A DNA stretch of 64,000 nt from Tumebacillus permanentifrigoris (GCF_003148565.1 NZ_QGGL01000001.1:243792-307791); one strand, 5' to 3'. Positions 45,101 through 52,474 are shown, counted from the first letter of the stretch. Translations and numbers: made by a program. Notes: a model not told the origin generated them from the letters alone.

Positions 45101-45412
45101 AACGAGCTTGAAATCATAGTGGCCCGGCTCCAGCACGGTTGAGTATTCATAGAAATCGCCGACGAGGTGTTTCAGTTGCGTCGTGGTGGACGCGTTGTCC
45201 CAACCTTGGAAACTGCCCGCTACGACCCACTTGCTTTTGCCACCCGGCTGGTCGACCAAGACGTCCGCTTGGACGACGGTTGTCACGATCGGGTTGTCAA
45301 CTGCTCCTGCGATCGCAGGCCACATCGAGCCACCGATCATCTGCACGACCATCAACGATGCCGTGATCAACGACCAGTTGCGCACCTGCTTCTTGCGCAG
45401 TAAAAACTGCAT
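39182..45412 (-). CDS. SLH-anchored multidomain amylopullulanase / alpha-amylase (GH13)
   Basis: This is a giant 2076-residue cell-surface starch-degrading enzyme. ATG 45412 follows AAAGGAGG. A signal peptide (about 1-38) is followed by pullulanase-type carbohydrate-binding and N-terminal domains (about 40-390). The GH13 catalytic domain (about 400-1060) has DGVFNHVGDDS, GWRLDVAPD (nucleophile D762), VILGEEWG (acid/base) and LVDSHDT. Next come two fibronectin type III domains (about 1070-1155 and 1275-1365), a starch-binding-like domain (about 1375-1470, VHLPSYTPVQDDIFIAGDLN), a Big_2 domain (about 1610-1690), an Asn/Gly-rich linker, and three SLH repeats (1900-2076) for cell-wall attachment. 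It would cut pullulan, starch and related glucans outside the cell. Confidence 0.95.
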   Translation of the reverse strand: MQFLLRKKQVRNWSLITASLMVVQMIGGSMWPAIAGAVDNPIVTTVVQADVLVDQPGGKSKWVVAGSFQGWDNASTTTQLKHLVGDFYEYSTVLEPGHYDFKLVHQGTWDGYSDNGSNFQFDLSEQSKVNFYVNDALGQARINLPGVAGLPQYTPALTDAEWPRLVGDIQTVFGEPAWSPDQAKQMFVDTHFDNTVYQLQRSLPVGKYAMKVVQGDNWSAPAYGDAGGNNFELQTIDPADVTLSIDLQNGKSLSTDYKPAEGQFDGTIHRDKLAFDSRTVTYKKPFGAIKEQTEDLTLRFSTAAGDAQVARVELTNPQGLASAYDMHKATTFDEKDFWEVTIPKTAFQGIGVWGYKFILIDGPTKVEYGEDNTRGGTGVSADEGALPYDLTVYAKDFQTPDWMKNAVVYQIFPDRFFDGDKTNNRAKTADGYRGGETLPGEVLTSKDGHKLQYFDGGVPNDPTPDQVAGQWSDVPENPDRTKPEQQPYFPGAKTDGLWTNEFYGGDIQGAAQKLDYLQSLGVTVIYFNPVAWASSNHKYDATDYKHLDPMFGEPVYNTPGDPTSGMDYEKTRVASDRVFAEFAKQARAKGIKLIVDGVFNHVGDDSIYFDRYGKYPEIGAYEFWAKVWDKVNVEHKSQMIAEQEVIDSFTAQINPATGQNYQYPQDFDFTKWFTVSNEKVENHYKYEGWWGYDSLPVVDAPSAAAGDTEALPGNHEWNVLGYRDIVIGHDLTGKTDEDASAMMQNANSQRWEWMGARGWRLDVAPDVSAGTWQQFRKAVKSTTGRLDANGEPIDDPVILGEEWGVATRFLLGDQFDSVMNYRFRGALQGFIISGNAQQFNDALESIREDYPAEAWQVMLNLVDSHDTIRSITKYDKPEWEEEHLAIAPDASDKALKMQALTAIFQMGYPGAPTINYGDEVGLTGTKDPDSRRSFPWERVSGSNGTYAGVERYASLFDTYQKAANTRDDNEVFRTGDLKVAYTQGDVIAYARKTASKAGLVVVNRGPNDATIQADVAGFLPDGLTLRDQLGNTVEGTTVDGKIELTVKGMSGLMMTSTTDLVVVPSVENVHATGGNQRVTLTWDAVATATGYTVYRAPIEGGQLQRVGVITDTTWMDVNVQNGKKYYYTVTATTDGGQSPLSAYAAATPAFEISEVDITQQSTPVTLGAGNKTSEIQVTVNVPGLTDDPAYAGQDAPNLIARLAFYKEGKNKATATDTKLRYKQDTNDGKKVYWATFEPTEAGAHYYFGKVSTDNGETYTESTQAFVDVYADANDTTAPNAPELAAINVESNRVQLNWTEDDLDASVYQFEVYRKSTGTDFEKLAVVEKTVTSYVDFTVSNDTAYTYKVSAVDSSYNRALSNEQSVTPTLVMVDVKLRVHLPSYTPVQDDIFIAGDLNGWNSSGGKLNVPSGATSRDVVEYSFKMMSGKAIQYKYTRGTWSTEALTSHNRMANDTQDPSNYAYSSTDTNMKLTVKNQGSNQMVVDDYVLRWVDMPMIVTMPRISYGEKITYSTPDDHFTLKANVPYGVTYTINGQPIPAGSMDAFGNVQVDNLPLAPGLNHFVLHIEPSAETMNLPWYTDKGRASQATKTLEMDITRESTVAPVAVTGVALDKSLLVLTAGQAATKLTATIEPANATVKDVTWSSSDPTVATVNANGEVTPLAPGHTVVTVTTKDGNFTATSTVNVNNAGGNGNGNSNGNGKPAEKPGTISEQQLKDAINASSNGTNVTLNISGKNEVFLPTNTAALLGNKQLELTQGNVVLHVPTETLTQLVNQTGATTGQQISLQVKPLDEATKKVLLGKASETGKANVAAVSDVYDFHLALVGADGKETSALSQFDHPLTLTFQVNGNANKKLLGIYYISDDGKLEFVGGKLSADGKTMTVEIHHFSKYAVLEFNKHFADLDAKHWAANAIQELTAKHVITGTSDDQFEPERNITRAEFAALLVRTLDLKAMHNASFTDVDASDWYAQSVAAASEAGLVYGRSANTFAPNETITREEMAAMLMRAHAVKTGHEATDLAELTFHDAADISAWAQTSIQAAVQLGFLAGEGDNTFSPQGQTTRAESAQVIYKLLGE

Positions 45413-45441
45413 GTGAGAACCTCCTTTATCATCTCTAATCT

Positions 45442-45455
45442 TGAAAGCGGTTGCA
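45442..45455. promoter_or_regulatory. cre/LacI-type operator, promoter-distal, ahead of amylopullulanase gene
   Basis: TGAAAGCGGTTGCA fits the cre consensus TGWNANCGNTNWCA with one mismatch. It lies about 30 bases upstream of the start codon, in the transcribed leader, where a bound repressor would block elongation. Confidence 0.6.
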
Positions 45456-45473
45456 TGAAGCGTGGAAAAATCG

Positions 45474-45487
45474 TGCAACCGCTTGCA
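45474..45487. promoter_or_regulatory. cre/LacI-type operator, promoter-proximal, ahead of amylopullulanase gene
   Basis: TGCAACCGCTTGCA contains GCAACCGCTTGC, a full match to the LacI-family operator GCAANCGNTTGC. It is 32 bp (about three helix turns) from the other site, center to center. The two sites also form a 12-bp inverted repeat. Confidence 0.65.
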
Positions 45488-45534
45488 TCTTAGGCCGCAC
45501 GAAAAACTTCACACTCTGTTCACAAACTACATCT

Positions 45535-45564
45535 ATTGTAGTGCAAATTCTGAAAGCTTGGCAA
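45535..45564 (-). promoter_or_regulatory. Candidate promoter of amylopullulanase gene
   Basis: On the minus strand TTGCCA (45564-45559) and TACAAT (45540-45535) are 18 bp apart. This places the two operators about 45-90 bases into the transcript. Confidence 0.5.
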
Positions 45565-45618
45565 GTGCAAAAAATCACCTCTTGCTTTCAGGTGCTTGGG
45601 TCCTCATATGGAGCTTCT

Positions 45619-45656
45619 AAAAAAACAACCCTGCCGCGACGGCTAGGGCTGTTTTC
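45619..45656 (-). terminator. Terminator at the end of the YheC/D-like gene
   Basis: On the minus strand CAGCCCTAGCCG pairs with CGGCAGGGTTG (two mismatches) and is followed by TTTTTT. The arm overlaps the last codons of the gene. Confidence 0.8.
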
Positions 45657-46377
45657 TGCGCTTCATGGCGCGCCGGTACATCTCGTTGTCGACGCGGCGC
45701 AGGATGTTCAGGCTGACGCGTCCGTTGACTTCGATCAACCAGAGTTTGCCCTGCTCATCGAGCCCGATGTCGAGACCATAACGACGGTTCCGATAGCGCT
45801 CGCCCAACGCGCTGGCGACTTGTTCCGAGATCAGTTGCAGATCGCGCAGGATCGCGGCGCGTTCGTCGAGCGAGAGCGGGAGCGCGCGGAGGTACGTCTT
45901 GACCGTCAGGATCTTGCCACCCGACTTGAGGTTGGTGATCGCGAGACCGGGTGCGGCCGCTTTGGCGTACAGGCCGAGCGTCTCCCAGAGACCTTTTTCA
46001 TGGCGTTGCACGAGGGTGCGGATATCGACCGGACGTCCGTGCCATGGGCGCAACGCGATGCCTCGCTGGATGATGAAGGTGCGTCCGCGCGAGATCGACC
46101 GCAGAAATCGATCGAATGACGCGATGTCAGCGAGCGTTTTTTTCCGTTTGCCAGATTGGAGGAGCAACCCGGTCGGCGTGCGCGTGAGGCAGAGCACATC
46201 GAGTCCGCCAAACGAGTCGTTCGGTTTGACGTAGAGGGTCTCGTAGCGCCTGAGCATCGCACGCAACGCAGACGGGGTGTAGAGCCGTGTCTCCGGTTGA
46301 AGGTCGGCGAGGGCCGGGTCGGAGCGGAGCAGTTTGTACTTGGTCCACTTGCTGCCAGGCATCGTGGGCTTTTTCAA
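45643..46377 (-). CDS. YheC/YheD family (ATP-grasp, endospore coat-associated) protein
   Basis: This 244-residue protein starts at TTG 46377, six bases after GGAGGTGAT. The N-terminus (SKWTKYKLLRSDPAL...LPETRLYTPSALRAML) and the ATP-grasp core (LYVKPNDSFGGLDVLCL, IIQRGIALRPWHGRPVDIRTLVQ, and LWLIEVNGRVSLNILRRV) are typical of YheC/YheD proteins, which are linked to the spore coat in Bacillus. The enzyme's substrate is unknown in this family. It is a single-gene unit in an area of envelope-related genes. Confidence 0.88.
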   Translation of the reverse strand: MKKPTMPGSKWTKYKLLRSDPALADLQPETRLYTPSALRAMLRRYETLYVKPNDSFGGLDVLCLTRTPTGLLLQSGKRKKTLADIASFDRFLRSISRGRTFIIQRGIALRPWHGRPVDIRTLVQRHEKGLWETLGLYAKAAAPGLAITNLKSGGKILTVKTYLRALPLSLDERAAILRDLQLISEQVASALGERYRNRRYGLDIGLDEQGKLWLIEVNGRVSLNILRRVDNEMYRRAMKRRKQP

Positions 46378-46461
46378 AGGGAGATCACCTCCATCGGGGT
46401 CTCCCCTACGATATGCGGCGCACGTTGCCGATGTTGCGACCGCAGAGGGATCGAGGCGTAC

Positions 46462-46499
46462 AAAAAAAAGACAGGGCCTGTATGTCCCCCTGTCTTTTT
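46462..46499 (-). terminator. Terminator after ywbE
   Basis: AAAAAAGACAGGG pairs with CCCTGTCTTTTT around a 9-12-base loop. Confidence 0.85.
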
Positions 46500-46506
46500 C
46501 CGATCC

Positions 46507-46743
46507 TCAGTTGGTGGTCGTGCCGGTGATGATCTCCTGCACCCGCCCGACTTGCCCATCGGCCAGCCGGACTTTGATGCCATGCGGATGGGTCGGGGAG
46601 CTGGTCAGCAGGTCTTTGACGATCCCGCGTGTGCGCTTGCCCGTGCGTTGGTCCTGTTTCAATACGATATCCACCGTAAGCCCCGGTCGGATGTTGCTGC
46701 GCGTTCTGCCGTCGATGATGATGACCTCCTCAGGTTGTGACAA
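46507..46743 (-). CDS. ywbE: YwbE family protein
   Basis: This small protein matches YwbE over its whole core: IRPGLTVDIVLKQDQRTG, then KRTRGIVKDLLTSSPTHPHG and IKVRLADGQVGRVQEIITG. Function is unknown, but the family is widespread and almost invariant. The start is uncertain. TTG 46743 gives 78 residues, but its nearest SD-like AGAGG is only three bases away. A good GAGGAGG lies inside this frame and points to the ATC codon at 46716, exactly where other YwbE proteins begin (IDGRTRSNI). The coordinates given use the TTG. Confidence 0.85.
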   Translation of the reverse strand: MSQPEEVIIIDGRTRSNIRPGLTVDIVLKQDQRTGKRTRGIVKDLLTSSPTHPHGIKVRLADGQVGRVQEIITGTTTN

Positions 46744-46825
46744 GTTCCTCTACTAGATTGCCACATCTCGCCCCGATTGCAAAACCGAATGCATACTTTT
46801 CACATGCTCCCGCCCCAAAATCGGC

Positions 46826-46866
46826 AAAAAAAACCTCTCTGCCAAGGCGGCGAGAGAGGTTTTTTT
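46826..46866 (-). terminator. Terminator after penicillin acylase family gene
   Basis: AAAAACCTCTCT pairs with AGAGAGGTTTTTT, with an inner CC/GG stem. Confidence 0.88.
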
Positions 46867-46870
46867 CAGA

Positions 46871-49276
46871 TCACCCTTGGTGTTTCGCCGGTTGTAGTTC
46901 CCAGCGTTGTGTATTCTGTGGGTCTTTCTCTGCGTCGTGGAAGGACACGAACTTCGCGTAGTTCCCGGTCGCCCATCCTGCGAGACGGTCGGTGTACCAG
47001 CCGGAAGTCGGGTCTTCTGATTGCCCGCCTGGGTAGATGCCCGCGCCGGTGTAGTGCTTGTCCAGCACCGTCACCATCCGCCACGAAGCGCCAAACGTAG
47101 CGGTCATCCCCGGCGAAACGTTCAGCGTGAACGTGTCACCGTCACATGGAACCGGCCCGTAGCTCAGCGACGGTTCACCGATCAGCGACGCGATCAGACG
47201 GTTGTGGACACTGCCCCATGTCCACGTGTCGACATCGGTGCCGAGTTTCTCCTGCAAGGTGTTGACCATTTTGTGGAACGCCGCCACCATGACCTCTGGT
47301 GCTGTGCGCGCAACGCCCGTCTGCGGATTCGTGAAGAACTCGTTGGTCGGGTCTGCGAGCGTCCAGTGCTCCAAGTTCTGATCGAGCGCGGAGTTCAAGT
47401 ACTCGATCGGGCTGGCGTTGTATTCCTTCACCGGCAGTCCGGCGAGGTTCATCCACGGGTCGAACGTCTCTTGCAGATACGATGACCAGAACTCCCACCA
47501 CAGCGTCGGCCCGACTTCGGTCGCGAGCATCTGGTAATCCCAGCTCGACAGCACACGCAGCGCTTGGATTTCCAAGTCGCCGGAGACTTGACCTTGCATC
47601 GTATTCAGCAACACCGGCACAATTTTGGCTGCGAGGCAATCGGTGACATCGAACTGCATCGCCACGAAATCCTCTGGGCTGAACTTGTCCTTGGCGGCGA
47701 GCAACTGATGCGCACGGTTCGCTCGGTAGCCAGGGTCGAAGTTGGTCGCGGTGCCGAGGTAATACGGATAGTCGGGACCGGCTTGGCGTTGGTTCGAGGT
47801 GCTGAGGTAGTGCTGCTCCGGGTTGTGTGCAAGCGGCATCGCTTCCTTCGGGACGAGTCCGATGATGTCCGCTTCCCCAGTTCCGGTCATCGGCAGCCAT
47901 GGTTTGACTCCCTCGCGGAACATGGCCAGACGACCTCCACTGATGATCCCGATGTTGTTCTGGTCATCTGCACAGCACCAGTTCAGCGGGGAGTTTTCTG
48001 CGAGGCGGATCGCCGCCTTGAATTGATCGAAGCTCTTGGCCTGCGTCGCTTTGTGGTAGGCCGTCGCCCCACGTCCCGGCACGCCGTAGACCCACGTCAG
48101 CGCATACGGGGCATCCCCGCGCATGATGATCGGCCCGTGTACGGAGGATTGATACGTGTGTTCGACCGTCTCGGCCCCTCTGACTTTGATCTCTGTCGTC
48201 GTGGTGAAGAACTCATGCCACGCGCCGTCCCAGAGGTATTGATTCGGGTGCGCTTCGTCGGTGTGCTCCTTATAAAAAAAGTTCGAAGCGTTCTGCCCGG
48301 AGGTGACCCCCCATGCGAGATGCTGGTTGCGGCCGATGAACACGAACGGGTTGCCTGGCACGGTTACCCCGGTGATGTCGAATTGCGGTGTCTCGATGTG
48401 AACTTGGTACCAGATCGACGGCAGGTTGAGCACGAGGTGCGGGTCGGCGGCGAGCATGGCTTTCCCGGTGGTCGACTTTTCCCCGCTGACGACCCACGCG
48501 TTGGAGTGACGGTCCCGTTGGTTGTGCGTCGGGATCTGGTTGAAGCGTGCGAGGAAGTCCAGACCTGCTTCCCGATCGACCGTCGCTTCGGTGGCAGCGA
48601 CCAGATCTTCGACACTGGCGTTGGCGTGGGCATGGAATTCGCGGAAGTACTGTTCGGGCGAGATCGGGAACGGCTGCGGCGGGAGTTTGCGATACGGGCC
48701 GCGGTCGTAGGGATTCTGTTCGTTATTGGGAAGTACGGGGAAGAGCTTGGATAGTTTGTCCTCGCCAAGTTTGTCAGCGATCATGGAGTAGAGCACCGGA
48801 ATTTCGGTGGAGGAGAGCAACTGCGACATGACGGCATTGCTCATCAGTGTATCCTGTGGTGTCCACGGCTCCGGGGTATACCCCAGTTGTTGGAAGAAAA
48901 AGGGCCATTGGCCACTCGCACGATATTCATCGATCACAGAATTGACCCCGGCGGTGTAAGCCTCGATCACGGCGCGGGTCTCTGGAACCGCTTGAATGAG
49001 CTTCCACTCGCCGTCTACGAGGCGGGAGAGGTTGAGTTCACGCTGGTATTTGTCAGACTCCAGCAAGGTTGGGCCGACTACTTCTGCGAGACGACCGTGG
49101 CCTTGACGACGGATGAAGTCAATTTGAAACAGTCGATACTTGGCGTGCAAGTACCCGACACAGTAATACGCATCCGCATCGTTATGGGCCTTCACATGCG
49201 GAGTCCCGTCAGGTTGGAAGACAATTTGTGCGGCGTGTTGCAACCCCTGAACGGTAACTTTGGTGTATGTGCTCAC
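46871..49276 (-). CDS. Penicillin acylase family protein (Ntn hydrolase)
   Basis: This 801-residue precursor belongs to the penicillin G acylase / acyl-homoserine-lactone acylase superfamily. The alpha part is about residues 1-257. The nucleophile is S258 in RDRHSNAWVVSG, which becomes the N-terminus of the beta chain after self-cleavage. ADPHLVLNLPSIWYQVHI and the later ITGVTVPGNPFVFIGRNQHLAWGVT are standard motifs. Start GTG 49276 lies eight bases after GGAGGG. Unusually, the N-terminus (MSTYTKVTVQGLQHAAQIVF) has no signal peptide, whereas most family members are secreted. It cleaves an amide bond in an unknown substrate. Beta-lactam, peptide or N-acyl signal substrates are all possible. 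Confidence 0.9.
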   Translation of the reverse strand: MSTYTKVTVQGLQHAAQIVFQPDGTPHVKAHNDADAYYCVGYLHAKYRLFQIDFIRRQGHGRLAEVVGPTLLESDKYQRELNLSRLVDGEWKLIQAVPETRAVIEAYTAGVNSVIDEYRASGQWPFFFQQLGYTPEPWTPQDTLMSNAVMSQLLSSTEIPVLYSMIADKLGEDKLSKLFPVLPNNEQNPYDRGPYRKLPPQPFPISPEQYFREFHAHANASVEDLVAATEATVDREAGLDFLARFNQIPTHNQRDRHSNAWVVSGEKSTTGKAMLAADPHLVLNLPSIWYQVHIETPQFDITGVTVPGNPFVFIGRNQHLAWGVTSGQNASNFFYKEHTDEAHPNQYLWDGAWHEFFTTTTEIKVRGAETVEHTYQSSVHGPIIMRGDAPYALTWVYGVPGRGATAYHKATQAKSFDQFKAAIRLAENSPLNWCCADDQNNIGIISGGRLAMFREGVKPWLPMTGTGEADIIGLVPKEAMPLAHNPEQHYLSTSNQRQAGPDYPYYLGTATNFDPGYRANRAHQLLAAKDKFSPEDFVAMQFDVTDCLAAKIVPVLLNTMQGQVSGDLEIQALRVLSSWDYQMLATEVGPTLWWEFWSSYLQETFDPWMNLAGLPVKEYNASPIEYLNSALDQNLEHWTLADPTNEFFTNPQTGVARTAPEVMVAAFHKMVNTLQEKLGTDVDTWTWGSVHNRLIASLIGEPSLSYGPVPCDGDTFTLNVSPGMTATFGASWRMVTVLDKHYTGAGIYPGGQSEDPTSGWYTDRLAGWATGNYAKFVSFHDAEKDPQNTQRWELQPAKHQG

Positions 49277-49418
49277 TGCATAAACCCTCCTTTACCTCTT
49301 GAAAAACTTTAAAACCAATCTATACTTCGTGAGTTCGGTCTATAAACTCCTACAGCGAGCGTATATCCCAAAATTAATTCTTTACATAAATTCTACTCGA
49401 CAGTGAGTATTTGCGCAA

Positions 49419-49447
49419 TTGTAGGATTCCAATCTCCTTGCTACAAT
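49419..49447 (+). promoter_or_regulatory. Promoter of MFS transporter gene
   Basis: TTGTAG (49419-49424) and TACAAT (49442-49447) have 17-bp spacing, 42 bases before the start codon. Confidence 0.5.
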
Positions 49448-49489
49448 GGTGATTGCGTCAAAACAAAACTACGATCTGGGGTGGCTCAC

Positions 49490-50722
49490 ATGCTCGAATC
49501 TCTCAAGGCTTATCCACGCGCGATGTGGATGCTGGCTCTGAGCATTACGATCTCGGCGATCGGGGAGAGTTTTCTGTGGCCTTTGACAACGTCATATATC
49601 GGATCGTTTGGAAAGTCGTTGATGACGGCGGGCGTTGTGTTGTTGTTGCAATACGCCACCATGCTGCTCGGCAACTTGGCGGGCGGCTGGCTGTTCGACC
49701 GCTGGAGCGGGCGCAAGACGCTGATCCTCTCGATCACCGCCGCGCTGTTGATCCTGATCGCGATGGGGACGTGGCAATCGTTTGAGTTGTATGTGGTCTT
49801 GCTGGTGCTGCTCGGGTTCTGCCAAGGCACGTACTGGCCGATCCAACGGGCGCTCAGTACGGTGTTGTGGCCCGAAGGCGGCAGGCGTGCGATCAACATG
49901 GTCTACGTCGCCAACAATTTAGGTGTCGCCATCGGCGCAGTGCTCGGCGGCTTGCTGGCCTCTGCTTCCTTCAAGTGGGCGTTCTACGGCAATGCGCTCT
50001 CGTATATCCTCTTCCTCGTGCTGTTCCTCGCGACGATTACCGAGGAAGTGGTGGCCAAAGCCAAGTCTCGCAGCGGCAAGCCTGCGAGGGAAACAAGCGC
50101 CACCGGCGCTGCACCCGTCGTGAAGCGCGAGACTTGGTACGCCCTGTTCATGTTGGCCATCGGTCTCGGCTTCATGGTCGTGACGTATAGCCAGTGGCAG
50201 ACGACCGTTTCCGTGTATGTGCAGTCCACAGGCATCTCGTTGTCGAGCTACAGTGTGCTGTGGACGGTGAACGGCTTGGTGATCGTGTTGTTGCAACCCT
50301 TGCTGTCGTGGTGCATCCGCCGCTACGCTTGGACATTGCAGGTACAGATTCTGATCGGGGCTGGGCTGTTTGCCCTGTCGATGACCACGGTGCTGGTTTG
50401 GCCGAGTTACGCTGGGTTCGTGCTCGGGATGGTGATCCTCACGATGGGCGAGATGCTCGCGTGGCCTGGGGTTCCGGCACTGGCAGCAGAGTTGGCCGTC
50501 CCCGGTCGCGAAGGTCTGTTCCAAGGCATCGTCACCAGCGGTCAATCCGCCGGTCGCATGGTCGGTCCCTTGTTCGGTGCGTTCCTGTTCGAACAGTTCT
50601 CCGCCCAGACGATGATCGGCCTGATGATCGTCCTCTGCATCGTCGCCGCCGGTTTCTTCCTCACCTATAACAAAGTCGGGCTGCCCAAACCAATTCGCAC
50701 GGCGAAGAATATCGATGCATAA
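49490..50722 (+). CDS. MFS transporter (drug/solute efflux type)
   Basis: This 410-residue membrane protein has twelve predicted helices, with the MFS loop motif GGWLFDRWSGRKTLILS between helices 2 and 3. The central loop (about 190-215) is basic and hydrophilic. ATG 49490 (MLESLKAYPRAMWM) follows GGGGTGG; the in-frame codons before it include a promoter and are unlikely to be translated. It diverges from the penicillin acylase family gene. The substrate cannot be predicted. Confidence 0.9.
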   Translation: MLESLKAYPRAMWMLALSITISAIGESFLWPLTTSYIGSFGKSLMTAGVVLLLQYATMLLGNLAGGWLFDRWSGRKTLILSITAALLILIAMGTWQSFELYVVLLVLLGFCQGTYWPIQRALSTVLWPEGGRRAINMVYVANNLGVAIGAVLGGLLASASFKWAFYGNALSYILFLVLFLATITEEVVAKAKSRSGKPARETSATGAAPVVKRETWYALFMLAIGLGFMVVTYSQWQTTVSVYVQSTGISLSSYSVLWTVNGLVIVLLQPLLSWCIRRYAWTLQVQILIGAGLFALSMTTVLVWPSYAGFVLGMVILTMGEMLAWPGVPALAAELAVPGREGLFQGIVTSGQSAGRMVGPLFGAFLFEQFSAQTMIGLMIVLCIVAAGFFLTYNKVGLPKPIRTAKNIDA

Positions 50723-50756
50723 AAAAAGGAGCCCCCGCGCTGGGGGCTCCTTTTTT
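50721..50756. terminator. Bidirectional terminator between MFS and ABC-F genes
   Basis: AAAAAAAGGAGCCCCC pairs with GGGGGCTCCTTTTTT around a short loop. It serves two converging genes. Confidence 0.92.
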
Positions 50757-50763
50757 ACTACCA

Positions 50764-52380
50764 CTAGTTGTACATCGAGGACAGTTGTTGCTGGATGCGC
50801 TCGTCTACGAGGTATTCGTCGTAGGTGGCGACTTTGTCGACGAGACCGTTCGGGGTGATCTCCATGATGCGGTTCGCGATCGTTTCCACGAACTGATGGT
50901 CATGGGAAACGAACAACAGGGTGCCCGTGAACTTGATCAGGCCGTTGTTCAGCGCCGTGATCGATTCGAGGTCCAAGTGGTTGGTCGGCTCATCCATCAA
51001 CAGGATGTTCGCGCCGGTTTGCATGATCTTGGAGAGCATGCAGCGGACTTTCTCGCCGCCGGAGAGCACGGACGCTTTTTTCAGAGACTCTTCACCGGAG
51101 AACAGCATGCGGCCGAGGAAGGAGCGCACATAGGTTTCGTCTTGGTCGCGGGTGTATTGACGCAGCCAGTCGACGAGGGTCATGTCGTTGTTCTCAAAAT
51201 ACTCTTGGTTGTCTTTTGGGAAGTACGCTTGGGTGGTGGTCACGCCAAATGTAAACTCGCCGCTGTCCGGTTGGATTTCGCCCATCAGCACTTTGAACAA
51301 CGTGGTTTTCGCCAGTTCGTTCGGGCCGACAAATGCGACTTTGTCGCCTTTGTTCAACGTGAAGGAGATGTCGTTGAGGACCTTCTCCCCGTCGATGGTG
51401 ACCGTGAGATTCGAGACGGTCAGGATGTCATTGCCCGCATCACGATCCGGCTTGAAGTCGATGAACGGGTATTTGCGGCTCGACGGTTTGATGTCGTCGA
51501 TGGAAATTTTATCGAGCAACTTCTTGCGCGAGGTTGCTTGCTTCGCTTTGGACTTGTTGGCGGAGAAGCGACGGACGAACTCTTCGAGTTCTTTGACCTT
51601 CTCTTCTTTTTTCTTGTTCTGGTTCTTCATCAAGGACAGCGCCAGTTGGGAGGACTCGTACCAGAAATCATAGTTCCCGACGTAGACGGTCATTTTCCCA
51701 AAGTCGATGTCCGCGATGTGCGTGCAGACGGTGTTCAGGAAGTGACGGTCATGGGAAACGACGATGACGGTGTTTTGGTATTTCAAAAGGAAGTCTTCCA
51801 GCCAGCGGATCGACTCGATGTCCAAGTGGTTGGTCGGCTCATCGAGCAGCAGGATGTCCGGGTTGCCAAACAGCGCTTGGGCGAGCAGGACGCGGACTTT
51901 CTGCGAACCGTCGAGTTCTTTCATTTGCTTGTCGTGCAGAGCGGTCGTGATGCCGAGACCTTGGAGCAATTCGGCCGCTTCGGATTCAGCAACCCACCCG
52001 TTGAGGTCGGCAAACTCGCCTTCGAGCTCTGCAGCGCGCATGCCGTCCTCTTCGGTGAATTCGCCCTTGGCGTAGATTGCATCCTTCTCGACCATGATAT
52101 CGTACAGTTGCTTGTGGCCAAAGATAACGGTGCGCAGCACTTCGAACTCGTCGAATTCAAAGTGGTTCTGCTTGAGGATCGCGAGGCGCTCGCCTGGGGT
52201 GATGTTGACTTCGCCCTTGGTTTGTTCGACTTCGCCGGAGAGAATTTTCAGGAACGTGGATTTGCCTGCGCCGTTGGCGCCGATCAGACCGTAGCAATTG
52301 CCCGGTGTGAACTTGATGGTGACGTCTTCAAAAAGCGCGCGTTTGCCGTAGCGCAGGGTAATTCCGTTAGTCGAGATCAT
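50764..52380 (-). CDS. ykpA: ABC-F family ATPase (YkpA/YbiT type)
   Basis: This 538-residue cytoplasmic protein has two ABC ATPase domains and no membrane segment. Domain 1 has GANGAGKST, LDGSQKVRVLLAQ and LLLDEPTNHLD. A charged linker covers about 245-320 (MKNQNKKKEEKVKELEEF). Domain 2 has LSGGEKVRCML and LLMDEPTNHLD, but its Walker A reads GPNELAKTT and the domain 1 signature is LDGSQ. I believe these variants occur in the YkpA group. ABC-F proteins bind the ribosomal E site and act in translation or antibiotic resistance. Length and linker are standard. Confidence 0.92.
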   Translation of the reverse strand: MISTNGITLRYGKRALFEDVTIKFTPGNCYGLIGANGAGKSTFLKILSGEVEQTKGEVNITPGERLAILKQNHFEFDEFEVLRTVIFGHKQLYDIMVEKDAIYAKGEFTEEDGMRAAELEGEFADLNGWVAESEAAELLQGLGITTALHDKQMKELDGSQKVRVLLAQALFGNPDILLLDEPTNHLDIESIRWLEDFLLKYQNTVIVVSHDRHFLNTVCTHIADIDFGKMTVYVGNYDFWYESSQLALSLMKNQNKKKEEKVKELEEFVRRFSANKSKAKQATSRKKLLDKISIDDIKPSSRKYPFIDFKPDRDAGNDILTVSNLTVTIDGEKVLNDISFTLNKGDKVAFVGPNELAKTTLFKVLMGEIQPDSGEFTFGVTTTQAYFPKDNQEYFENNDMTLVDWLRQYTRDQDETYVRSFLGRMLFSGEESLKKASVLSGGEKVRCMLSKIMQTGANILLMDEPTNHLDLESITALNNGLIKFTGTLLFVSHDHQFVETIANRIMEITPNGLVDKVATYDEYLVDERIQQQLSSMYN

Positions 52381-52436
52381 GTATGGATACCATCCTTTTG
52401 TAGGGTGTGCTATTTAAAAGGGAATAACAATTACCT

Positions 52437-52465
52437 AGTATAGCACATTGGCTAGAAGAACGGAA
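52437..52465 (-). promoter_or_regulatory. Candidate promoter of ABC-F gene
   Basis: On the minus strand TATACT (52442-52437) has a weak -35 (TTCCGT) 17 bp upstream. It lies in the 3' flank of manA. Confidence 0.4.
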
Positions 52466-52474
52466 TTTACCGCC

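Noticed and set aside
50764-52380. Non-canonical Walker A (GPNELAKTT) and signature (LDGSQ) in the ABC-F protein as a sign of decay
   Set aside because: The rest of both domains is well kept, and similar variants are, to my recollection, usual in the YkpA group, so this is probably a subfamily feature.
50785-52443. Plus-strand frame of 552 codons across the ABC-F gene
   Set aside because: It is antisense to a gene with four recognisable nucleotide-binding motifs and shows Val/Asp/Phe-rich shadow composition.
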